In this document: one piece after another, positions 57,103 to 64,000 of the stretch
Layout: every line of letters starts with the position of its first letter
Position numbering within the stretch: position 1 is the first letter of the stretch
From: Halarcobacter sp.
GTDB lineage: Bacteria > Campylobacterota > Campylobacteria > Campylobacterales > Arcobacteraceae
Direction of reading: 5' to 3'
Length of the DNA: 64,000 nucleotides
NCBI RefSeq assembly: GCF_963676935.1
Contig: NZ_OY781470.1
Location: 2,390,680 to 2,454,679 of the forward strand
Program-made: the position numbers and the translations under genes
Notes under the pieces: model-generated
The model's database searches: none
Seen by the model: only the letters and a program-made list of their open reading frames with translations
What the model was told of the DNA's origin: nothing

Positions 57103-58260
57103 ATGATTTATAATTTTGATGAACTAATTGATAGAAAAAACACCTCTTGTGTTAAATATGATGCACTAAAAAAATATTTTGGATATGAAGATTTACAACC
57201 ACTTTGGGTAGCAGATATGGATTTCAAAACTCCTGATGTAATTATTAATGCGATGAAGGAAAAAGCAGAAGCTGGATTGTTTGGATATCCAATTGCAACA
57301 GAAAAAACATATAACTTAGTTAAAAGTTGGATGAAAAAAAGACATAACTGGGATATTGATACATCTTGGATAAATTTTGTTAACGGAGTAGTACCAGCTT
57401 ATAGTGCTACTGTTGAAGCTTTTAGTGAAGAAGGTGATGAAATTATTGTCCAAACGCCAGTCTATTTTCCACTTTTTAAACACATAAAATCAAATAATAG
57501 AAAACTTGTAAAAAATCCTTTAATAGAAGAAAATGGTTATTATCGTATGGATTTAGAAGATTTAAAATCTAAAATAAGTTCTAAAACAAAAATTTTTGTA
57601 TTATGTTCTCCACACAATCCTGTTGGCAGAGTATGGGATAAAGAAGAGTTAGAAGAGTTAGCAAAAATATGTATTGAAAATAATATATTAATGATTAGTG
57701 ATGAGATCCATGCTGACATTGTGTTTAAAAAATTTATACCACTAGCATCAATATCAGAAGAGATAGCGAATAATACACTTACGTTAAATTCTCCAGGTAA
57801 AACTTTCAACACAGCTGGGCTAAATTGCGCATATGCAATATGCAAAAATGAGAATCTGATGAATAGATTTAAAAATGTAGTAGAAAAAAGAGGTATAAGT
57901 TCAGTTAATGTTTTTGGATTTGTAGCTTTAGAAGCTGCATACGAGTATAGCGAAGACTGGTTAGAAGAATTATTAGTTTATCTTAAAAATAATATTTTAT
58001 TTACTAAAAATTATTTAGAAAAAAATAATTCAAAAATAGATTTAATTGAACCTGAATCAACTTATTTACTTTGGTTAAGCTTTAAAAATACTATTAGTGA
58101 CTATAACAAAGTGAAACAAAAGCTACTTGAAGAATCAAAAGTTGCATTAAATGAAGGAAGCAGCTTTGGACTCGAAGGAAAGGGCTATTTTAGACTCAAT
58201 TGTGCATTGCCTAAAGAGAGCTTAGAAAAAGCACTGTGTAAAATAGTTACAAAATTTTAA
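57103..58260 (+). CDS. MalY/PatB-type cystathionine beta-lyase (PLP aminotransferase fold)
   Basis: This 385-residue enzyme counted from ATG 57103 (MIYNFDELIDRKN) is a fold type I PLP protein. The upstream in-frame TTG at 57079 is less likely, and GGGA about 9 bases before the ATG supports my choice. Motifs include WVADMDFKTPDVI, SPHNPVGRVW, SDEIHADIVF and the PLP-Lys in SPGKTFNTAGLNCAYAI. MalY/PatB enzymes cleave C-S bonds of cystathionine to homocysteine, pyruvate and ammonia. The methionine role is probable but not proved by context. Confidence 0.9.
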   Translation: MIYNFDELIDRKNTSCVKYDALKKYFGYEDLQPLWVADMDFKTPDVIINAMKEKAEAGLFGYPIATEKTYNLVKSWMKKRHNWDIDTSWINFVNGVVPAYSATVEAFSEEGDEIIVQTPVYFPLFKHIKSNNRKLVKNPLIEENGYYRMDLEDLKSKISSKTKIFVLCSPHNPVGRVWDKEELEELAKICIENNILMISDEIHADIVFKKFIPLASISEEIANNTLTLNSPGKTFNTAGLNCAYAICKNENLMNRFKNVVEKRGISSVNVFGFVALEAAYEYSEDWLEELLVYLKNNILFTKNYLEKNNSKIDLIEPESTYLLWLSFKNTISDYNKVKQKLLEESKVALNEGSSFGLEGKGYFRLNCALPKESLEKALCKIVTKF

Positions 58261-58352
58261 GTAATTTTTTTCCTAGTATTACCATTCTTCTCACTAAATA
58301 ATTAAGTGTAACTAATTTTTGCCATATGACCAAATAGTTACTTAAAATATTG

Positions 58353-58358
58353 TACAAT
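58353..58358 (+). promoter_or_regulatory. Possible -10 element of the nuo operon
   Basis: TTGTACAATTT contains TACAAT 33 bases before the nuoA ATG. The upstream region is AT-rich with no clear -35 box. This is only the best match in the 130-base gap before nuoA. Confidence 0.3.
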
Positions 58359-58390
58359 TTCCTAAACAATATAAATATATGGGATAGATT

Positions 58391-58753
58391 ATGTCAACAC
58401 ATTTAATTCTTTCGTCAGTAATATTTGTTGCAATTGCTTTTATATTAGTAGGAGTATTCCTACTAACTAAGTATCTTGGACCAAACAATACTGATGACAA
58501 ACTAAAAAACACTGTATATGAAAGTGGAGTTACAAATCCTGTTGGGAATACTAATATAAGATTCTCAGTAAAATTCTATTTAGTTGCAATTGGTTTTCTA
58601 CTATTTGATGTAGAAATCATCTTTATGTTTCCATGGGCAGTAAATATAATGGAACTAGGTTATGCAGGTATTATTAAGATGTTTATCTTTATAGGATTAT
58701 TATTTGCAGGGTTAATATATATGTATAAGAAAAAGGCGTTATCATGGGATTAG
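58391..58753 (+). CDS. nuoA: NADH-quinone oxidoreductase subunit A
   Basis: This 120-residue membrane subunit of complex I has three predicted helices (about 6-28, 60-82, 90-112). The conserved loop YESGVTNPVGNTNIRFSVKFYLVAIGFLLFDVEIIFMFPWA carries the quinone-channel acidic residues. ATGGGAT upstream is a weak ribosome-binding site. It overlaps nuoB by 10 bases. Confidence 0.97.
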   Translation: MSTHLILSSVIFVAIAFILVGVFLLTKYLGPNNTDDKLKNTVYESGVTNPVGNTNIRFSVKFYLVAIGFLLFDVEIIFMFPWAVNIMELGYAGIIKMFIFIGLLFAGLIYMYKKKALSWD

Positions 58754-59259
58754 GAGCAGAAGCTAACTTAGGTGATTCAATAATCACTACAAAATTAGAC
58801 TCAGCTATTAACTGGGCAAGATCATACTCAATGTGGCCAATGGCATTTGGTACAGCATGTTGTGGTATTGAGTTTATGTCAGTTGCAGCTGCAAAATATG
58901 ATGTATCTAGATTTGGTGCAGAGGTTGTAAGATTTTCTCCAAGACAAGCAGACTTACTTATTGTTGCCGGAACAATTACTTATAAACAAGCACCTGTTCT
59001 AAAAAAGATTTGGGACCAAATGTGTGAACCTAAATGGGTTATATCAATGGGTGCATGCGCATGTTCTGGTGGTTTTTATGACAACTATACAACTTTACAA
59101 GGTATAGATGAAGTTATTCCTGTAGATGAATATGTAGCTGGTTGTCCCCCAAGACCTGAAGCTGTACTTGATGCAATTATGCGAATACAAGAAAGATCAT
59201 ATGATGAATCTATTATTAAAGATAGAGAAAGAAACTTTAAAGGGATTCTAGATGCTTAA
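58744..59259 (+). CDS. nuoB: NADH-quinone oxidoreductase subunit B
   Basis: This 171-residue subunit holds cluster N2, the last iron-sulfur centre before quinone. The ligands are Cys39, Cys40 (GTACCG), Cys105 (GACACSGG) and Cys134 (GCPPRPE). Length is usual. It is coupled to nuoA (10-base overlap) and nuoCD (8-base overlap). Confidence 0.98.
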   Translation: MGLGAEANLGDSIITTKLDSAINWARSYSMWPMAFGTACCGIEFMSVAAAKYDVSRFGAEVVRFSPRQADLLIVAGTITYKQAPVLKKIWDQMCEPKWVISMGACACSGGFYDNYTTLQGIDEVIPVDEYVAGCPPRPEAVLDAIMRIQERSYDESIIKDRERNFKGILDA

Positions 59260-60886
59260 ACCAGATATGCTTATTGATGCAAAAGATATCAAATCAACAA
59301 TTACAAGACTTAAAAATGAAGAAGATTATACTATTCTTTTAGATGTTACTGCTGTAGATTATATGCAATATCCGGACGTAACACCTTCAAGATTTGCTGT
59401 AATTTATATTCTAAGAACAAGTAACTTTAAAAAACAACTAACTGTAAAAGCATATGTGGATGATAACACTTTAGAAGTTGATTCAATTACAGATCTTTAT
59501 TTTTCTGCTGATTGGGCAGAAAGAGAAGTTTTTGATCAATATGGGGTAAGATTTAAAGGGCATCCAAACTTAAAAAGAGTTCTTAACCACCATCAATTTG
59601 TTGGACACCCGCTAAGAAAAGATTATGAAATTACTAAAGGTCAAATTTGTACTGAAACTGAAGACCTAATGGATGAAATGCTTCCATTATTAAAAAGAAA
59701 AGGTTACAGTGAATCTGATATGGAAGATCTAATGATGTTAAACGTTGGACCTTCTCACCCTGCTTCACACGGTACAATTAGAAATTTCGTTGCAATGGAA
59801 GGTGAAACTATACAAGCTTGCGTAACTGAAATTGGTTATCTTCACAGAGGATTTGAAAAAGCTTGTGAAACACACAATTATTCACAAGTTATCCCTTATA
59901 CAGATAGACTTAATTATTGTTCAGCAATGTTAAATAATATTGGGTATGCAAAAGCAATTGAAGAGATGTTAGGTGTTGAGATCACTCCTAGAGCTAAAAT
60001 GATTAGAGTAATTATTGGAGAGCTTAGTAGATTAACAGACCATATAGTATGTAATGCAGCAAACATGGTTGACTTAGGTGGACTTACAAACTTCTGGTAT
60101 ATCTTTGCACCAAGAGATAAAGCATATGATCTATTCTCAAAACTTACGGGAGCAAGATTAACTAACTCTTACACTAGAATTGGTGGATTAGAATTTGACT
60201 TATATGATGGCTTTGCAGAAGATTTAGATGATGTAATCAAAGATGTTGAAAAAGCTATAGAAGATTCTTTATCATTAATTGAACACAATAAAATTTTCCA
60301 CGATAGAACACAAGATGTTGGGGTAATCGATGCACAATTTGCCCTTGATGCTGGTATTACAGGTCCAAATTTAAGAGCTGCTGGTGTTCCTTTTGATTTA
60401 AGAAAAGATGTACCTTATTATGGTTATGAAAATTTTGATTTTGATGTTGTTGTTGGCTCACATGGAGATGTATATGACAGAATTATGTGTAGATTTGAAG
60501 AGATGAGACAATCAATTAGAATCATTAAACAAGCTATGAAAGAGTTACCAGATGGACCTATAAACTCAGACCATCCTGCTGTTTTATTACCACTTAAAAA
60601 AGATGTTTATGGAAATATTGAAGGTTTAATGAACCAATTTAAACTTACTTTTGAAGGGATTAAAGTTCCTAAAGGTGAATATTATGGTTCAACTGAAGGT
60701 GCCAATGGAGAACTTGGTTTTTACACTGTAAGTGATGGCTCAGGTATACCATATAAAGTTAAATGTAGACCACCTTGTTTTTATTCTCTTGGAGGATATG
60801 CAAGAATTGTTGAAGGTAGTATGTTAGCTGATGCTGTTGTTACAATGGCAAGTATGAACTTTATTGCTGGGGAGTTTGATAGATAA
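59252..60886 (+). CDS. nuoCD: NADH-quinone oxidoreductase fused subunit CD
   Basis: This 544-residue fusion joins NuoC (about 1-130, with EREVFDQYGVRFKGHPNLKRVL and GHPLRKDYE) to NuoD (about 160-544, starting MLNVGPSHPASHGTIR). The NuoD part includes the quinone-site His residues in SHPASHG and the C-terminal CRPPCFYSLGGYARIVEGSMLADAV and GEFDR. The two subunits are separate genes in Campylobacter and Helicobacter but fused in E. coli. The linker (about 131-160) is charged and flexible. It overlaps nuoE by one base. Confidence 0.97.
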   Translation: MLKPDMLIDAKDIKSTITRLKNEEDYTILLDVTAVDYMQYPDVTPSRFAVIYILRTSNFKKQLTVKAYVDDNTLEVDSITDLYFSADWAEREVFDQYGVRFKGHPNLKRVLNHHQFVGHPLRKDYEITKGQICTETEDLMDEMLPLLKRKGYSESDMEDLMMLNVGPSHPASHGTIRNFVAMEGETIQACVTEIGYLHRGFEKACETHNYSQVIPYTDRLNYCSAMLNNIGYAKAIEEMLGVEITPRAKMIRVIIGELSRLTDHIVCNAANMVDLGGLTNFWYIFAPRDKAYDLFSKLTGARLTNSYTRIGGLEFDLYDGFAEDLDDVIKDVEKAIEDSLSLIEHNKIFHDRTQDVGVIDAQFALDAGITGPNLRAAGVPFDLRKDVPYYGYENFDFDVVVGSHGDVYDRIMCRFEEMRQSIRIIKQAMKELPDGPINSDHPAVLLPLKKDVYGNIEGLMNQFKLTFEGIKVPKGEYYGSTEGANGELGFYTVSDGSGIPYKVKCRPPCFYSLGGYARIVEGSMLADAVVTMASMNFIAGEFDR

Positions 60887-61362
60887 TGAGTAAATTTAAA
60901 TACACAGAAGAAAAAGAACAAGAGTTCCAAAGAATAGCAAAAAAATATCCAAAAATTGATGCTATGATGCTTCCAGCACTTTGGTTAGTTCAAGAACAAG
61001 AGGGTTGGGTTAGTCCTGATGCAATGATTTATGTTGCAGATAAATTAGGTAAAACTCCAATTGAAGTTTATGAATTTGCAACATTTTATACAATGTTCAA
61101 TCTAAAACCAATTGGAACTTACCATATTGAATTATGTAAAACTTTATCTTGTATGTTAATGGGTGCACCAGAACTTAAAAAATTTATTAAAGAAACAATT
61201 GGAATTGAACCAGGACAAACTAGTGAAGATGGTAAATTTCACTTAAGTGAAGTTGAATGTCAAGGTGCTTGTGGTGGAGCTCCAATGATTGCACTTAATC
61301 ATACATACCATGAAAATTTAACTGTTGACAAGTTAAAAACTATCTTAGAGGAGTGTAAGTAA
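60886..61362 (+). CDS. nuoE: NADH-quinone oxidoreductase subunit E
   Basis: This 158-residue subunit of the NADH-dehydrogenase module binds 2Fe-2S cluster N1a through Cys84, Cys89 (CKTLSC), Cys125 and Cys129 (CQGAC). The N-terminal helical part (KKYPKIDAMMLPALWLVQEQEGWV, YEFATFYTMF) is typical. This is a genuine NuoE, unlike the short unrelated proteins at this position in Campylobacter jejuni and Helicobacter pylori. It overlaps nuoF by one base. Confidence 0.97.
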   Translation: MSKFKYTEEKEQEFQRIAKKYPKIDAMMLPALWLVQEQEGWVSPDAMIYVADKLGKTPIEVYEFATFYTMFNLKPIGTYHIELCKTLSCMLMGAPELKKFIKETIGIEPGQTSEDGKFHLSEVECQGACGGAPMIALNHTYHENLTVDKLKTILEECK

Positions 61363-62621
61363 TGGCAGTTGAATTAGTAAAAATTGTAAGTAAAAACTTT
61401 GACATTCCAGATTCTCATAAACTTGAAGTTGCTTTAAAAAATGGAAGATATGAATCTGTCGATAAAGCATTTTCAATGAAACCTGAAGATATTACTGAAG
61501 AGGTAGTAAAATCAGGACTAAGAGGAAAAGGTGGTGGTGGTGCTGCATGTGGACCTAAATGGAAACTTATGCCACCAGTTGATGATAGACCTAGATATTT
61601 AATTGTAAATGGGGATGAATCAGAACCAGGAACTTTTAAAGATAGACAAATTTTCCAATACGATCCTCACTTACTTATTGAAGGTATTATTGTTTCTTGT
61701 TGGGCACTACAAGCAAATGATGCATACATTTATATAAGAGGTGAATATAAATGGTTTATTGACAGATTAAATGCTGCTATTGATGAAGCTTATGAAGCCG
61801 GAATCATTGGGGATAAAGTTATGAATAAATATGACTTTAGAGTAAATGTAACAGTTCATAGAGGTGGTGGAGCTTATATTTGTGGTGAAAAATCTGCTTT
61901 AATTGAATCTATTGAGGGGAAAAGAGGACATCCAAGACTTAAGCCTCACGGGAAAGAGTGTGAGTGGTTCTATGGACAGCCAGCAACAGTTAACAATGTT
62001 GAAACAATTTCATCAGTTCCAAATATAGTATTAAATGGATATGAATCTTATACTAAATGGGGAACTGAAAAAGCTCCAGGAACTATGCTTTTTGCCATGA
62101 GTGGACCAGTTAAAAATCCAGGTGTTTATGAGTTACAATATGGTGAAAAGATGATTGATGTAATTAATGAGATTGGTGGTGGAATGAAAGATGGCTTAAA
62201 ACTTAAAGCTGTTATTCCTGGTGGGGCATCTTGCCCTATTTTAACTGCCGAAGAAGTTGAAAAAGCTTACTTAGATTATGAATCAATGTGGGATATAGGT
62301 TCTACTTTAGGTACAGGGGGGATGATGATTATTCCTGAGGGTGTATCTATGGTAGATGTTGCTAAAAATTTAATTGAATTTTATCATCATGAATCTTGTG
62401 GTCAATGTACTCCTTGTAGAGAGGGGACTGGTTGGATTGATAAAACGATCAAAAAGATTCTTGATGGGGTTGGTTCACAAGATGACATCCAGACAATTCT
62501 TGATGTTTGTGAGACTATGAATGGTAAAACGATTTGTGTTTTTGCACCAGCTGTGAAAGATATTATCAAAAGTATTGTGCAAAAATATAGACATGAATTT
62601 GAAGAACATTTTAATAAATAA
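61362..62621 (+). CDS. nuoF: NADH-quinone oxidoreductase subunit F (NADH/FMN-binding)
   Basis: This 419-residue subunit oxidises NADH via FMN and passes electrons to 4Fe-4S cluster N3. It has the NADH glycine-rich loop LRGKGGGGAACGPKW (53-67), the FMN-binding NGDESEPGTFKDR (83-95), a GAYICGEKSALIESIEG stretch and the cluster ligands Cys346, Cys349, Cys352 (SCGQCTPC) and Cys392. The complete site predicts NADH as electron donor. It is followed by a citrate synthase gene, not by nuoG. Confidence 0.97.
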   Translation: MAVELVKIVSKNFDIPDSHKLEVALKNGRYESVDKAFSMKPEDITEEVVKSGLRGKGGGGAACGPKWKLMPPVDDRPRYLIVNGDESEPGTFKDRQIFQYDPHLLIEGIIVSCWALQANDAYIYIRGEYKWFIDRLNAAIDEAYEAGIIGDKVMNKYDFRVNVTVHRGGGAYICGEKSALIESIEGKRGHPRLKPHGKECEWFYGQPATVNNVETISSVPNIVLNGYESYTKWGTEKAPGTMLFAMSGPVKNPGVYELQYGEKMIDVINEIGGGMKDGLKLKAVIPGGASCPILTAEEVEKAYLDYESMWDIGSTLGTGGMMIIPEGVSMVDVAKNLIEFYHHESCGQCTPCREGTGWIDKTIKKILDGVGSQDDIQTILDVCETMNGKTICVFAPAVKDIIKSIVQKYRHEFEEHFNK

Positions 62622-62639
62622 AAACTATAAGGAGAAAAA

Positions 62640-63926
62640 ATGGGAAAAAATACTTTTACATTAACAGATAATAGAGATGGTAGGTCTTTTGAGTATGATA
62701 TTATTAGTGGTACAAGAGGACCTGACGTTGTAGATATTAGATCTTTTTATAAAGATTCAGGGATGTTTACTTATGATCCTGGATATACTTCTACAGCATC
62801 TTGTGAATCAAAAATTACATTTATTGATGGTGAAAATTCTGAATTAAGATATAGAGGTATTCCTATTGAAGAATTAGCAGGTAAAAGATCATATCTAGAT
62901 GTTTGTTATTTGTTAATGAGAGGTAACTTACCAACTGCTGAAGCATCTAAAAACTTTGATTTAGAGATTAGACATAGATCTTTTCTTGATGAAGGAATCT
63001 TAAGATTATTTGATGCATTACCTGATCATGCACATCCAATGGCAACAATGGGTGCAGCAACTATGGCTCTTGCGACTATTTATAAAGATCATTTAAATCT
63101 TAAATCTGATGAAGAATTTAAAGTTATGAGAAGAAGAATTTTAGCAAAAATGCCTACAATTGCAGCAATGGCTTATAGAAACTCAATTGGTGTTCCTATG
63201 ATTTATCCAGATGTAAATAGATACTTCACTGAAAACTTCTTATATATGTTAAGAGCATATCCAGGTGGAAAATTAAAATACCTTGGTGACGGGAAGAATG
63301 AAGAGATTAAACAAGTTGAAGTTGATGCTCTTGATGCAATCTTAACTTTACATGCTGATCATGAGCAAAATGCTTCTACAACAACAGTAAGAAATGTTGG
63401 TTCAACAGAAGCTCACCCTTATGTTTCAATTGCATCAGGTATCGCTGCATTATGGGGTTCTGCTCATGGTGGTGCGAATGAAAGAGTTATGGATCAGTTA
63501 AAAATGATTGGTGATGTTAAAAATGTACCAACTTATATTGCAAAAGCAAAAGACAAAAATGATCCATTTAGACTTATGGGATTCGGACATAGAGTTTATA
63601 AAAATAGAGATCCAAGAGCACAAGAACTTAAAAAATTACAAGATAAATTGAGAATTGAATTAAATCTTGACTCAAGATTATTAGATGTAGCTGCAGCAGT
63701 TGAAGAAGCAGCATTAAATGATGATTATTTCATCCAAAGAGGTTTATATCCAAATATTGACTTCTATTCAGGAGTAATTTTAACAGCTCTTAAAATTCCA
63801 GTAGAGATGTTTACTCCAATATTTGTTATTGGGAGAATCCCAGGATGGATTTCTCAATGGTCAGAATTAAAACAAGACCCAGCAGCAAAAATTGCTAGAC
63901 CAAGACAATTATACACTGGTAAATAA
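62640..63926 (+). CDS. gltA: Citrate synthase (type II, hexameric-like)
   Basis: This 428-residue enzyme condenses acetyl-CoA with oxaloacetate at the entry of the TCA cycle. The catalytic residues are seen in the His of GSAHGGANERVM, the His of GFGHRVYKNRDPR and the Asp of NIDFYSGVI. The N-terminal domain FTYDPGYTSTASCESKITFIDG is typical of GltA. It has AAGGAG at good spacing and lies 18 bases after nuoF and 35 bases before nuoG, on the same strand. It is therefore expressed as part of the complex I operon. Confidence 0.97.
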   Translation: MGKNTFTLTDNRDGRSFEYDIISGTRGPDVVDIRSFYKDSGMFTYDPGYTSTASCESKITFIDGENSELRYRGIPIEELAGKRSYLDVCYLLMRGNLPTAEASKNFDLEIRHRSFLDEGILRLFDALPDHAHPMATMGAATMALATIYKDHLNLKSDEEFKVMRRRILAKMPTIAAMAYRNSIGVPMIYPDVNRYFTENFLYMLRAYPGGKLKYLGDGKNEEIKQVEVDALDAILTLHADHEQNASTTTVRNVGSTEAHPYVSIASGIAALWGSAHGGANERVMDQLKMIGDVKNVPTYIAKAKDKNDPFRLMGFGHRVYKNRDPRAQELKKLQDKLRIELNLDSRLLDVAAAVEEAALNDDYFIQRGLYPNIDFYSGVILTALKIPVEMFTPIFVIGRIPGWISQWSELKQDPAAKIARPRQLYTGK

Positions 63927-63961
63927 AATAAAAGCGGACGATTAAAAGGAGATTACACAAT

Positions 63962-64000
63962 ATGAGTGAACTTGTCAAATTTACGGTGGATGGGGAAGAG
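63962..64000 (+). CDS. nuoG: NADH-quinone oxidoreductase subunit G, start only
   Basis: Thirteen codons (MSELVKFTVDGEE) are visible before the window ends. AAGGAG lies about 10 bases upstream. The start of a plant-ferredoxin-like 2Fe-2S domain (VKFTVDGEE) and the position after nuoF-gltA fit NuoG. The identity is inferred from these residues and the operon. Confidence 0.75.
   Translation, partial: MSELVKFTVDGEE

Overview
The window is an AT-rich chromosome segment from a Campylobacterota bacterium, most likely a member of the Arcobacteraceae (Arcobacter and relatives). This assignment is an inference. It rests on AT-rich codon use, a classic tRNA-tuf-secE-nusG-rplKAJL-rpoBC ribosomal/polymerase block, futalosine-type menaquinone genes, a 14-subunit-type nuo operon with genuine NuoE and NuoF, many GGDEF/EAL proteins, and a separate but overlapping rpoB/rpoC pair. 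I see no insertion sequence, prophage, integrase or CRISPR array.

Region 1 (1-6.6 kb) looks accessory. It holds part of a multicomponent phenol hydroxylase operon (dmpKLMN order, minus strand, cut by the left edge). Diverging from it is a PAS/HisKA_2 histidine kinase plus an OmpR-like response regulator, followed by an SDR dehydrogenase. A tandem GTGCGAT-type motif with 11-bp period occurs upstream of the hydroxylase operon and the SDR gene, and again between pheA and yciI; it is a candidate local regulon operator.

Region 2 (6.6-22.4 kb) has yciI, an EAL phosphodiesterase and a small membrane protein. Then comes the long minus-strand transcription/translation block, read from high to low coordinates: tRNA-Phe, -Thr, -Tyr, -Gly, tuf, rpmG, tRNA-Trp, secE, nusG, rplK, rplA, rplJ, rplL, rpoB, rpoC. 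Several intergenic hairpins could set its internal expression ratios.

Region 3 (22.4-44.6 kb) is rich in cell-envelope genes: murD, mraY, a class A PBP, uppP, murG, ftsW and a class B PBP. Mixed in are gpmI, an orphan ABC ATPase, glnA, a PHP phosphatase, a dual-REC diguanylate cyclase, moaD/moaE, mqnA and a cyclophilin. It ends in a 1654-residue multidomain protein: degenerate protein kinase, AAA ATPase, helical repeat region, GAF and GGDEF.

Region 4 (44.7-50.3 kb) is a complete rRNA operon on the minus strand (16S, tRNA-Ile, tRNA-Ala, 23S, 5S). It has a perfect-consensus promoter, a boxA-like antiterminator site, long processing stems around 16S and 23S, and a terminator.

Region 5 (50.4-64 kb) has a small operon (trpG/pabA-like, GT-C-like membrane protein, prepilin-like protein), a periplasmic-sensor diguanylate cyclase, a UbiD-family decarboxylase and a MalY-type C-S lyase. 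It closes with the start of the complex I operon, nuoA, nuoB, nuoCD (fused), nuoE, nuoF, then a citrate synthase gene, then nuoG, which is cut by the right edge.
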